From the NCBI GenBank assembly GCA_018304045.1, contig JAGVWZ010000015.1:1-34115 (forward strand): a stretch of DNA of 34,115 bases, written 5' to 3'. The translations under genes were made by a program, and so were the position numbers. Position 1 is the stretch's first letter. Every line of letters starts with the position of its first letter. Below, piece after piece: positions 1 through 9,340 of this stretch. The DNA comes from Candidatus Pacearchaeota archaeon. GTDB taxonomy: Archaea; Nanobdellota; Nanobdellia; Pacearchaeales; GW2011-AR1. Under the pieces are notes generated by a model. The model ran no database searches and was not told the origin of the DNA. It saw only the letters and a list, made by a program, of their open reading frames with translations.

Positions 1-145
1 ATTTTGAGTTTTATAGTTTCTCTTCTAATTATTTCTCTCTTCAAATTTGTTCACCTCCCTTTTAAGGGAGTGTAACAAATGTTATGAACCTACACACTAG
101 ACTTATCAGTAAGTTCTATTCTAAAAAGAATTTTCTGTATCAAGA

Positions 146-182
146 ATACAGACAAGAGACTGAATTTTATTTTTACTCAAAC
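146..182 (-). repeat. 23S processing stem, 3' arm
   Basis: This stretch just after the 23S 3' end is nearly perfectly complementary in the transcript to 3678-3714 just before the 23S 5' end. Both sides contain the sequence 'ATTCAGTCTCTTGTCTGTAT', in opposite orientation. Such a stem bracketing 23S is the classic substrate for archaeal pre-rRNA excision at bulge-helix-bulge motifs. Confidence 0.85.
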
Positions 183-1116
183 GAAAATTTAAATTGAAGC
201 TTTTAGTAGTTGCATGCTGAAATCCTCGGTGTCTTGGATCTTACACATCAACTCTATCAACGTCGTCTTCTGCGACGGCTTCTGTTGTTTCGTCTTGCGG
301 ATGGCTTCGTGCTTAGATGCTTTCAGCGCTTATCCATTTGAAGCGTAGCTGCGCAGCCTGCTCTTAACAACTGCTAGACCAGAGGCTTCGAACCCTGGTT
401 CCTCTCGTACTACAGGATCCTTCCACTCAAACAACGACACACCTAATAGATATCATACAATCTGTCTCACGACGATCTTAACCCAGCTAACGATCCCTTT
501 TAATATGTGAACTCCAGCACCCTTGGCTGCTTGTGCACAGCCAGGATAGGGAGAGCCGACGGCGGTGTAGCAAGCTTCCCCGTCAATATGAACTATCGGG
601 GGAAACGACCCAGTTATCCTTGGGGTACCTTTTCTGCCACAATTGGAATCCATTAAAAATTCTCAATGGTTCGCTAGGCCCATCTTTCAATTCTGCTTTC
701 AGTGTTGTTTTGAAAACAGTTAGACAAACTTTTGCCCTTACACTCTACTCCAGATTTCCGACCTGGATGAGCTTGTCTTTAGGCCCCTCCGATATCTTTT
801 CAGAGGGGTCCCGCCCCAGGCAAACTGCCCGCCTGCTGGTGTCCTCGTAAAGAGTAAGCCAATCTACAAAAGATAAGTAGTATTACATATTGTGAGCCGC
901 CTCGCCGAAACTGCGCGTATTCTCCTACTTATTCTATGTATCCATCATAAATTAGCAACAACAAGTTGCAGTAAAGGTCCACAAGGTCTTAGCTTCCCGT
1001 TAGGTGTCTCCGGTCTGTTCACCGGACAATAATTTCAGAAGCTCGTGGTTAGGGACAGTGACAATCTCGTTAAGCCATTCATGCAAGTCGCCATTCAGAC
1101 GACAAGGTATTACGCT

Positions 1117-1784
1117 CAATTGATGTTACTTCCCAAAATAAATTTTGGTGATTAATAATTTCTTATTAATTCTTCATATCGCTATGAAGTTCGGACTATA
1201 TCTTAATTATTATTTTAAATAATAATTCTCAACATGTAGTCTCTGAGGGTTCTAGAATTATTTTTTCTTTTGGATCAAACTCCAAATAATATAAATTAAT
1301 ATTGTTGATACAATAAAAAATAATATAAACGGACCCCAAACAAATCTCCATACTAAGTCAGTAGGTATTATGATTTGTTTCCATCCAATTAAATTACCAA
1401 TTATTAAACCAATAATTATCGATAATATTACTTTAAGCTTAGTCAGTTTAAAATTCATATTTTATTGAAATATTTTTTATTTAAATACTTTTTATTTAAA
1501 TACTTTGTTATGACTTCAAATTCATTCTAGTCTTCCCTGCTGATTGTCTCTCCACTTTGATTTTCACTGCCAATTTTTTGGCGAGTACAAAGTTTCTTTG
1601 AGATGTTCCAGCATATAGTTGAGTTAACAATAAAATTCTCGCGAACTTTAAAGCATTCAAAACTTCTCTAATAATTTTTCTTCACCTTGCCCCACTTATT
1701 TAATATTATTAATTAATAAAATATTAACGAGTGATAGCGAGGCAAATTTATAGAGTAAATCTTGAATGTAAGGCAGTGTAATCC
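1117..1784 (-). ncRNA. Group I self-splicing intron in 23S rRNA (site L1931)
   Basis: The two exons join as ...CTTAAGGT|AGCGTAATACC, the universal CUUAAGGU/AGCG sequence, so the insertion falls after the equivalent of U1931. Conserved core elements are readable on the minus strand: P 'ATATGCTGGAAC' (about 1616-1605), Q 'AATCAGCAGGGAAG' (1545-1532), R 'CTCAGAGACTACATG' (1247-1233) and S 'AAGATATAGTCC' (1204-1193). P1 pairs exon TAAGGT with intron GCCTTA, giving the required U.G at the 5' splice site. P3 is CTCAAC/GTTGAG, P4 TGCTG/CAGCA, P7 GACTA/TAGTC. The last intron base is G. Group I introns are known from archaeal rRNA but remain uncommon. An ORF sits between Q and R, in the P6 side. Confidence 0.95.
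1258..1458 (-). CDS. Small two-helix membrane protein encoded inside the group I intron
   Basis: This 66-aa ORF lies in the peripheral loop between the Q and R core elements, in the same sense as the rRNA and the intron. It has a basic N-terminus, a hydrophobic helix at about residues 8-27, a short polar turn with Trp and Pro, a second helix at about 41-61 and a terminal 'QKKK'. It has no LAGLIDADG, GIY-YIG, HNH or His-Cys motif and is far too short for a homing endonuclease. Peripheral loops are the usual home of intron endonuclease genes, so a membrane peptide there is odd. Whether it is translated from an rRNA precursor is unknown; an AT-rich hydrophobic chance ORF is the alternative. Confidence 0.5.
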   Translation of the reverse strand: MNFKLTKLKVILSIIIGLIIGNLIGWKQIIIPTDLVWRFVWGPFILFFIVSTILIYIIWSLIQKKK

Positions 1785-3677
1785 ACCTTAAGAGTCTCAG
1801 GAATTAGACCCGCCGTTTGATGGGTCTTAGACGCGTTGAAACACGCTTTGAAGCACCACCACTGGGCAGGCTTCACCGGTTATACAAGTCTTTTCAGATT
1901 AGCAACCGGCTACGTTTTTGATAAACAGTCGGACCGTCCTTGTTATTGAAATCTACCAATGCATTTCCATTTCTAAAAACACAAAGATAGACACCCCTTC
2001 TACCTAAGCTAAAGGGCCAATGTTGCCGAATTCCCTTAACCACGTTAAACTTTCATATCTTAGCCTTCTCAGCTAGGGCATCAGTGTCAAATCTAGGTAC
2101 AGATATGTATTTTCTATACACAACCTTTTCACTGGCTCCTGGAATCAGCAACTTTTACTTTATGAATTTTTTTAGATCTAAACATTACATTCCCTAATTT
2201 TCTTCACAAAGACTTTCTCTCGAAAATTTGCTTATCCTGAAGCGAGTCGTGCACTCAAACGAATTTACATAGTGCAGGAATATTAACCTACTATCCATTA
2301 CCACTTCCTATTAAAGAGTGACTTAGGTTCTGACTAACCCTTGGTTAATTGTTATTGCCAAGGAAACCTTGCCCTTACGATATTTCGCGATTCTCAGCGA
2401 AATTAGTTCTTACTCCTCCCAAGATTCTCATTCCTTCCCGCTCCATTCCTTCTCTCGAAGAAACTTCTCAGCAGAAAAGACGCCTGCTTACCACAATACT
2501 TCCACAGAAGTATGTCTATAGTATCGGTATCATGTTTTAGTCCTGTCCATTTTCAGGGCCTCAAACCTCGATAGGTGAGCTGTTACGCTTTCTTTAAAGG
2601 ATGACGGCTTCTATGTCTACCTCCCCAGTGTCTCAGGTTTAAGACTCCCTTTGATACACTTAACATGAATTTTAGGACCTTAACTATAGTCTCCCTTGTT
2701 CGGGTCTCGTGACTCCACCTTACGCGGAGCCACTGTTTCCCATTATTTTCGCCCTACAGTTTCCGAGTTGGAAAGTTGTCCGTAGGAAAAACCCTCTGCA
2801 ACACCTATCCGTACTTTACACCGTAGGGAAGAATAATGAGACTATACGTAGGCATATTTCAGCAGGAACCAGCCATTGCCAGATTCGATAGGCTTTTCAC
2901 CCCTAATCACAAATCATCATAGTGCATGCATACAACAATTGTTCAGACCTCCATTTTCCTTTCGGAAAACTTCATCTTGCTCATGATTAGATCATCTGGC
3001 TTCAGGTCTCACACAAGTGACTAACGCTATTTCTAACTTGCTTTCGCTTTGGCTACCTAATGTTAACCTTGCCACTTGATTGAACTCCTTGGGCCGTTTT
3101 TCAAGACGTACGTTACAACCCTCCTTAGAGGGCAGTAACCAACTGTAACTGTTAGATTTCAAGTCTTTTAACTCTCTTTTAAGAGTTCTTTTCAGCATTC
3201 CTTCGCAGTACTAGTTCGCTATCGGACTTAAGCTAATATTTAGGGTTAGCAGTTAATTCTGCCATATTCATGCATCTAATTCGAGATACACTACTCTATT
3301 AAACATATCCATATCAGTTGAACCTACGAGGCTATCACTCTCTAAGGCATCTCGTTCCAGAGAATTTTGGTTCCTGATTTAGGACATATAGTTCACCACA
3401 TCTCTTGCTTTCTTTCGAAAGAGATTCAGTTTGCCCTATTCCCTGTTCGCTCGCTGCTATTAAGGGTATCACATATTTGTTTTCTCTTCCTGCCGGTACT
3501 AAGATGTTTCAATTCCCAGCGTGTGTTTTCTTCTCAGATTTATTGCGTTCTCGCATTCGGAAATCTCTGGATCAAATCTCGCATGCAAATCCCCAGAGCT
3601 TATCGCAGCTTGCCACGTCCTTCATCACAGCTTAAACCAAGCTATCCGTCTAACAGTATGAGTAAAAATTTTATCTG

Positions 3678-3714
3678 CTTGAGTAAAACTAAGATTCAGT
3701 CTCTTGTCTGTATC
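3678..3714 (-). repeat. 23S processing stem, 5' arm
   Basis: Partner of 146-182: about 37 nt that pair across the whole 23S gene with only a few mismatches. The mature 23S 5' end lies just inside it, near 3670. Confidence 0.85.
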
Positions 3715-3942
3715 ATCGAACATGAAATTACAGAAACATTCAAAACTTTTAGTTTTGAAGACATCAAAAATTTATTATTTTTAAGTGTTTTTATTTTCTG
3801 TATTTATCCGGCCTTGTATCCGGTATTGTTCTCCACTCCCATCGGAAAATTGTTTTCCCGAAGTTCATCATGTAGTCAACGCATTTCTGCGTTTCTTCGT
3901 GTTTTATTTCCCGACGGAAATTCAAATTTTTGTTGAATATGA
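3715..3942. other. 16S-23S spacer upstream of 23S, hairpin-rich
   Basis: No gene is supported here. It contains a perfect short hairpin at about 3739-3757 (TCAAAACT..AGTTTTGA) and an ACGCA/TGCGT hairpin near 3880-3893. The ORF-track line that runs through it from inside 23S is a shadow. Confidence 0.6.
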
Positions 3943-4125
3943 TTATTTTTTATTTGTGTAATGTCTTGTTATTTGTGATAATATAAATGTACTGGCTGCA
4001 GTACAATAGGCAATTTGTGCATATTCTTTTTCTTTAGCAATATATTTTATTCCAGCCCAAGATATTAATGCAGCTGCGGTCATTCCATATAATATTTTTT
4101 CCATTTTTGATAATTTTTCATTCAT
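3943..4125 (-). CDS. Small hydrophobic protein in the 16S-23S spacer
   Basis: This 60-aa ORF lies between tRNA-Ala and 23S in the sense of the operon. Its sequence starts 'MNEKLSKMEKILYGMTAAAL' and has two hydrophobic stretches, at about residues 12-29 and 36-52, with a charged hinge and a basic C-terminus. The flanking spacer is AT-rich and hairpin-rich. I do not recognise a family. A membrane-protein-like composition and an ATG favour a real gene, but a chance ORF is possible because an internal spacer is an unusual place for coding sequence. Confidence 0.4.
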   Translation of the reverse strand: MNEKLSKMEKILYGMTAAALISWAGIKYIAKEKEYAQIAYCTAASTFILSQITRHYTNKK

Positions 4126-4155
4126 TTTATTTTCCTATCATCTACTTGTTTTTTA

Positions 4156-4191
4156 AATCCTTCCAAGAAAAATTCTCGGAATTCATGTTTT
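4156..4191. repeat. 36-nt direct repeat flanking tRNA-Ala, copy 1
   Basis: Begins 'AATCCTTCCAAGA' and ends 'GGAATTCATGTTTT'. The same block recurs at 4349-4384, on the other side of the tRNA. Its core folds as TTCC-AGA/TCT-GGAA. The two copies differ in the loop and at one stem position. Confidence 0.8.
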
Positions 4192-4231
4192 GAATATGAT
4201 TTTGATTAAACTTTATTTCTAAAAGTTTAAA

Positions 4232-4302
4232 TGGACCTGCCGAGAATCGAACTCGGGTCTCGTCGTTGCAAACGATGTGTTCTACCATTAGACTACAGGC
4301 CC
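4232..4302 (-). tRNA. tRNA-Ala (anticodon TGC)
   Basis: Read on the minus strand it starts GGGCCTG and ends CAGGTCC plus discriminator A, forming a seven-pair acceptor stem. The third pair is G3.U70, the alanine identity element. The T arm is CCGAG/CTCGG around TTCGATT. The anticodon loop TTTGCAA gives TGC (plus-strand gca at 4268-4270). The anticodon stem CATCG/CGACG has one A.C mismatch. There is no intron and CCA is not encoded. Its place between 16S and 23S is the usual one for archaeal tRNA-Ala. Confidence 0.95.
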
Positions 4303-4348
4303 TCTGATACTTTACCTGAAAAGCCTAAATTGGCTTTTGATCCATATG

Positions 4349-4384
4349 AATCCTTCCAAGATTTTTTCTTGGAATTCATGTTTT
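4349..4384. repeat. 36-nt direct repeat flanking tRNA-Ala, copy 2
   Basis: Matches 4156-4191 over both ends. Here the hairpin is perfect: TTCCAAGA / TCTTGGAA around a T-rich loop. A neighbouring hairpin AAAAGCC/GGCTTTT sits at about 4319-4337, between this copy and the tRNA. Confidence 0.8.
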
Positions 4385-4535
4385 ATAAAATGCCATTAAC
4401 TGGAATTGTAAAGAGTGTAAATTAGTTGTTTTGTGTTAAAATTTTTAAATATTTTAACAGCCTAAAAATTTCTAATTTAGAAATTTTTTTGATTTTCAAA
4501 GCAATTTAATCGATATAAATCGATTTATTTTTTAT

Positions 4536-5973
<1,438 letters not shown>

Positions 5974-6310
5974 TAAAAACTATTTCACGACGATAAATCA
6001 TGAAAAGTAATGATTATAAAATTAATCAATTGTACAACCTCCAAAATTCTGCTTGAGAATACATTACAACTAGTTTGATTACTCTTTACATCATACCTAA
6101 AGATGTTCTTAAGGCAATCATTCCAGTTAATGTCTTTAACATTTTATAAAAAATTGATACTAAGTGGATTTATAAAGGTTTCTATTATTTTTAGCATATT
6201 TATAGATATATTTTTCTTAAAAAATAGAGGACTATTTTTTTATCGTCGAGGAATTTTTCAAACTACTTTCCATCAATTTTTTAAAATAAAATTTTAATTT
6301 ATTTTATGAT
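5974..6310. other. rRNA operon upstream region and promoter area
   Basis: This 337-bp stretch lies between 16S and the methyltransferase gene and holds the likely rRNA promoter. The 64-aa plus-strand ORF at 6103-6297 is Phe/Ile-rich, has no recognisable feature and overlaps the promoter, so it is not called as a gene. Confidence 0.6.
6169..6181 (-). promoter_or_regulatory. Probable rRNA operon promoter (BRE + TATA)
   Basis: On the minus strand, 'GAAACCTTTATAAAT' is a purine-rich BRE followed by a consensus archaeal TATA box. It lies about 195 bp before the 16S 5' end, leaving room for a leader. No better candidate is seen closer to 16S. Confidence 0.5.
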
Positions 6311-7435
6311 TTAAATTTTTAGAAAAACCGCTTTAAATTCTCCAAATTCACCATCATCAATTGGTTTAATTCTATTCTTTTTAATTAATCTATTAATCTT
6401 AGATTTTTCCCCACTAATTATAATATCTGAATATATTTTTTTTAATTTATTAAATTTATATTCTGACAATTCAAAATATTCTTCACTATCCAAGGTCCAA
6501 ATTAATAACTTCCCTAAATTTTCACTAAGTAAATCGGTTGGATAATTCTTCACATTTTCAAAACCATTATCTTTTAAGTTTATATAAGAATAATTTAAAG
6601 AAAGCATATCCTCTGAAACAAGAGATATATTTAAAGGTTTTAAATAATGCATAGCTCCGATAGCAACATGACCTTGAAAAGGATTTATAATAACAATTTT
6701 TTCAAAAAATTCTAAATTTTTTATTATTTTTAAAATGCTTAAACTAGAAAAATGAGGCGATTCAAACTCTCTAAGATTATAAGCTGTTTTTAATTTATAG
6801 GTTTTATTTTCAAGCTTAAATTGAATCAATTGTCTAAAATAAGGATCTTCATTGTATTCTGATTCTCTTTTAAATCTTATATGATATATAGAATATCCTT
6901 TTGCTTTTTGTTCATAAATCATTTGAATATTATCATTGATTATTTTTTCAAAATCGTCTGTTAATTCTTTGACAATTACAACTGCAAAAATTCCATCTTT
7001 TTCAAGATGCATTGAAGCATTATAAACAAAATTTCTAAGGCAATTTATTCCAGCTTTTGCAGGAAAATTACATACAATTAAATTAAATTTTCCATTAATA
7101 CCGTCATAACCAAGTCCAGGAAATGCATTAATTTCACATTTATTCAACAAGGAGTTATGTTTTGTGAACTCAATAGCTAAAACATCCCTATCAATGCAAG
7201 TTACTTCACTTTTAGCATATTTCTTTTTTAAAAAAATACCAATTATGCCATAGCCACATCCCAAATCAAGTATTTTTCCATAATTAATTGAAGGATTTTT
7301 TCTCAAAGAATTAATAAGCATTCTAGTGCCTAAATCAATATCTGCTGAGCTGAATAGGGATTGATTTACATCAAATACTAATTTTTCTTTGCTAAAATTA
7401 AAATTTATTTGTTTTTTTATAAATTCCTTTTCCAT
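6311..7435 (-). CDS. Two-domain SAM-dependent methyltransferase, RsmC/RlmG-like
   Basis: The N-terminal half (about residues 20-190) is a small-ribosomal-type methyltransferase. It has 'FSSADIDLGTRML', the region before motif I in this family, then the SAM loop 'LDLGCGYGIIG' (56-66), an acidic 'CIDRD' strand and motif IV as 'CNFPAK' (122-127) instead of the usual NPPF. The C-terminal half (about 200-374) looks like a second, degenerate Rossmann domain with no glycine loop. RsmC and RlmG also pair an active with a degenerate copy but in the opposite order. rRNA or tRNA guanine N2-methylation is the likely role, but the altered motif IV leaves activity uncertain. It is divergent from uS2. Confidence 0.8.
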   Translation of the reverse strand: MEKEFIKKQINFNFSKEKLVFDVNQSLFSSADIDLGTRMLINSLRKNPSINYGKILDLGCGYGIIGIFLKKKYAKSEVTCIDRDVLAIEFTKHNSLLNKCEINAFPGLGYDGINGKFNLIVCNFPAKAGINCLRNFVYNASMHLEKDGIFAVVIVKELTDDFEKIINDNIQMIYEQKAKGYSIYHIRFKRESEYNEDPYFRQLIQFKLENKTYKLKTAYNLREFESPHFSSLSILKIIKNLEFFEKIVIINPFQGHVAIGAMHYLKPLNISLVSEDMLSLNYSYINLKDNGFENVKNYPTDLLSENLGKLLIWTLDSEEYFELSEYKFNKLKKIYSDIIISGEKSKINRLIKKNRIKPIDDGEFGEFKAVFLKI

Positions 7436-7504
7436 ATAACAATAACCTTTTAAGCATATTAATATTTTTGTGTCTCTGTCTATAAACAGTAATAAGTATT
7501 TCTT

Positions 7505-7520
7505 AGGAAAGCTTTATAAA
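7505..7520 (+). promoter_or_regulatory. Promoter of the uS2 gene
   Basis: 'AGGAAAGCTTTATAAA' is a BRE plus TATA box. The TATA centre lies about 26 bp before the ATG, so the transcript should be leaderless. Confidence 0.75.
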
Positions 7521-7541
7521 TCGCTTTCTCAATAAAATTCT

Positions 7542-8342
7542 ATGGTAGAAAAGAAAAAACTAAAAGAAGAATTAAAACTTAAAGACGGAATGAAAAGTCT
7601 TGCACAGGAATTAAAAGAAAGAATATTCAAAACAGAATCATTCCAAGAATTTGATAAAAAAGAATCAAAATCTGATTTAAGTGATAAAGAGATACAAGAA
7701 CTTTCTGAAAAAATTACTGAAAAAGATATTGAAGAAGAAAAAAAGAATGTTGATGGAAAAAAAGAAACACTTATTTCTTTAGAAGATTACATAAAATGTG
7801 CAGTTCATTTAGGAACAAAAGTGATAACTCCTCATATGAGGAAATTTGTCTATAAAAGAAGAGCAGATGGTCTTGCAGTTATAAATACAGCAATGATTGA
7901 TGATATGCTAAGGGAAGCTATAAAATTCTTAAATCAATATGAACCATCTCATGTTTATTTGCTTTGTAAAAGGGAAGCAGGATGGCCAGCAGCTCAAGTT
8001 TTTGAAAAAACAACAGGAATCAAAGTTTTCACAAAAAAATATACTCCTGGTGCTACAACTAATCTTATCTTAGACAATTTCTTTGAAGCAGAAATGACTA
8101 TTATTTGCGATCCATGGATAGATAAAAATGCATTAGCAGACACAGTAAGATTAAAAAAACCAGTCCTTGCTTTGTGTGATACAAATAATTTTACAAGCGG
8201 AGTCTCAAAAATAATTCCTTGCAATAACAAATCAAGAAAATCAATTGGTTGCATCCTATTCATTTTAGCAAGAGAATACTGCAAACATAAAAAAATTCCT
8301 TTCACAGCAAAAATCACAGATTTCTCAGGTGAATTAGAATAA
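7542..8342 (+). CDS. rps2: 30S ribosomal protein uS2 with a long charged N-terminal extension
   Basis: Small-subunit protein at the head-platform junction. The conserved body starts near residue 78 with 'SLEDYIKCAVHLGTKVITPH' and continues through 'YVYKRRADGLAVINT'-like sequence, 'FTPGATTN'-type sequence (here YTPGATTN) and 'DTNNFTSGVSKIIPCNNKS', all typical of archaeal/eukaryotic S2. The first about 77 residues are Lys/Glu-rich, probably helical or disordered, and are additional to the usual archaeal length of about 200. The start is supported by a TATA box about 26 bp upstream. It is a single gene, without the usual neighbours rpoN, eno or rpl13. Confidence 0.95.
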   Translation: MVEKKKLKEELKLKDGMKSLAQELKERIFKTESFQEFDKKESKSDLSDKEIQELSEKITEKDIEEEKKNVDGKKETLISLEDYIKCAVHLGTKVITPHMRKFVYKRRADGLAVINTAMIDDMLREAIKFLNQYEPSHVYLLCKREAGWPAAQVFEKTTGIKVFTKKYTPGATTNLILDNFFEAEMTIICDPWIDKNALADTVRLKKPVLALCDTNNFTSGVSKIIPCNNKSRKSIGCILFILAREYCKHKKIPFTAKITDFSGELE

Positions 8343-8488
8343 GAATTTTTTTGCTTATTACAATCTTCTCAGGTAAATTTTAACAACATTCATTTCGTCC
8401 CTATCTTTTTATCTTTACCGTATTTTAAGTAAATCCAATACTCCTCTAGCCTAGTAGAACATTTTATAGATTACTAAAAAAATATCAA

Positions 8489-8534
8489 TTCAAATAAGTT
8501 CGAATCAATTTAACTTAATTCAAATCAATTTGAA
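8489..8534. promoter_or_regulatory. Tandem palindromes, candidate operator
   Basis: Two related 16-mers, TTCAAATAAGTTCGAA (8489-8504) and TTCAAATCAATTTGAA (8519-8534), lie 30 bp apart. The second is a perfect palindrome with a 2-bp centre. A TATA box (TTTATAAA, 8547-8554) follows 13 bp downstream and sits about 25 bp before the ATG of the next gene. Confidence 0.45.
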
Positions 8535-8575
8535 TCTAAGCAATAATTTATAAATTATCTATTACATCATATATT

Positions 8576-9286
8576 ATGAAAAAGTTAGTGTTTTTATTTT
8601 TAGCCATATTGTTAATTGGGATAGGTTTTGTTTCTGCAATACCCCTTGGGGGAATAGAGACATGTCAAGCAGAATGGTATGGTTATATTTATGATTCGAG
8701 TTTAAATTCATGCAAACAAGTTCATTCAACAGGATGTTCTAACCCATTTAAATATGAAACTAAGGTCGATTGTGAAAAAGGCCCAAGAAATCCAGTATGT
8801 GGTGATGGTATATGTACTGAAACTGCTTGTATGGCTATTGGATGTCCAATACCGGAAACCAAAGAAACTTGTCCTCAGGATTGTAATGGATCATTAGTAG
8901 GTAATGATAAAGATGAACATGGTTGTATTGGAAGTGCAGGATATTCTTGGTGTGAAGAAAAACAAAAATGCTTAAGGGTTTGGGAAGAAAATTGTACTAA
9001 TTCAAATTCAAAAATAAAAATTCTTCCAGAAACAGCATCAGAAAGAGCAAAAGAAAGATTAGGTGAATTAGGATTTAATATTACATTAAAAGAAGTTCCA
9101 GTGTCTATGCCTGGAGATAAACCATCACCAACTAAATTTATCTACGAAGCAAAAGCAGAAAAACAAGTAAAGCTATTTGGTTTTATGAAAACAAATGCAA
9201 AAGTTTCAGCAGAGATTGATGCAGAAACAGGTGAAGTTAAGAATATTAAAAGGCCTTGGTGGAGTTTCTTAGCAACTGGTTTTTAA
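8576..9286 (+). CDS. Secreted Cys-rich protein
   Basis: This 236-aa protein has a clear signal peptide (MKKLVFLFLAILLIGIGF, cleavage after about VSA, residue 21). The middle is Cys-rich: 'CGDGICTETACMAIGCP' and 'ETCPQDC' are of a type common in uncultured DPANN surface proteins, and two further Cys pairs flank it. The C-terminal about 70 residues, 'FGFMKTNAKVSAEIDAETGE', resemble a small alpha/beta PepSY-like fold, a weak resemblance. The molecular function is unknown. The ATG lies about 25 bp after a TATA box, so the mRNA is probably leaderless. Regulation by the paired palindromes upstream is possible. Confidence 0.75.
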   Translation: MKKLVFLFLAILLIGIGFVSAIPLGGIETCQAEWYGYIYDSSLNSCKQVHSTGCSNPFKYETKVDCEKGPRNPVCGDGICTETACMAIGCPIPETKETCPQDCNGSLVGNDKDEHGCIGSAGYSWCEEKQKCLRVWEENCTNSNSKIKILPETASERAKERLGELGFNITLKEVPVSMPGDKPSPTKFIYEAKAEKQVKLFGFMKTNAKVSAEIDAETGEVKNIKRPWWSFLATGF

Positions 9287-9340
9287 TCCTAATGATTAAC
9301 TAACAAACTTTTTACTTTAATTAAAATAGAATTATTCTGC

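Larger units (their letters stand above)
200..3670 (-). rRNA. rrl: 23S ribosomal RNA, interrupted by a group I intron
   Basis: Large-subunit rRNA, last gene of the operon. Read on the minus strand, the 5' part carries the helix 'GATGAAGGACGTGGCAAGC'. Downstream are the P-loop 'CTGGGGCGG', the PTC strand 'GGATAACTGGG' and the sarcin-ricin loop 'AGTACGAGAGGA'. The exons are about 3670-1785 and 1116-200; removing the 668-nt intron leaves roughly 2.8 kb, a normal archaeal length. Ends are estimated by homology and may be off by about 10 nt. Flanking sequences form a long processing stem. Several near-invariant positions are altered: the helix 69 loop, the strand equivalent to E. coli 2495-2504, and the A-loop 2551-2557. 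No 5S gene is visible beyond it. Confidence 0.97.

Noticed and set aside
1-145. Possible 5S rRNA downstream of 23S
   Set aside because: No 5S-like sequence or fold is readable before the window edge; only a hairpin near CTCCCTTTTAAGGGAG is seen.
1-3660. Several 60-190-aa ORFs across the 23S gene (for example 533-850, 3367-3936)
   Set aside because: They lie inside rRNA with clear structural homology on the minus strand and have no protein features; they are shadows.
6103-6297. 64-aa Phe/Ile-rich ORF upstream of 16S
   Set aside because: It overlaps the likely rRNA promoter on the opposite strand and has no ribosome site or family; composition fits translated AT-rich DNA.
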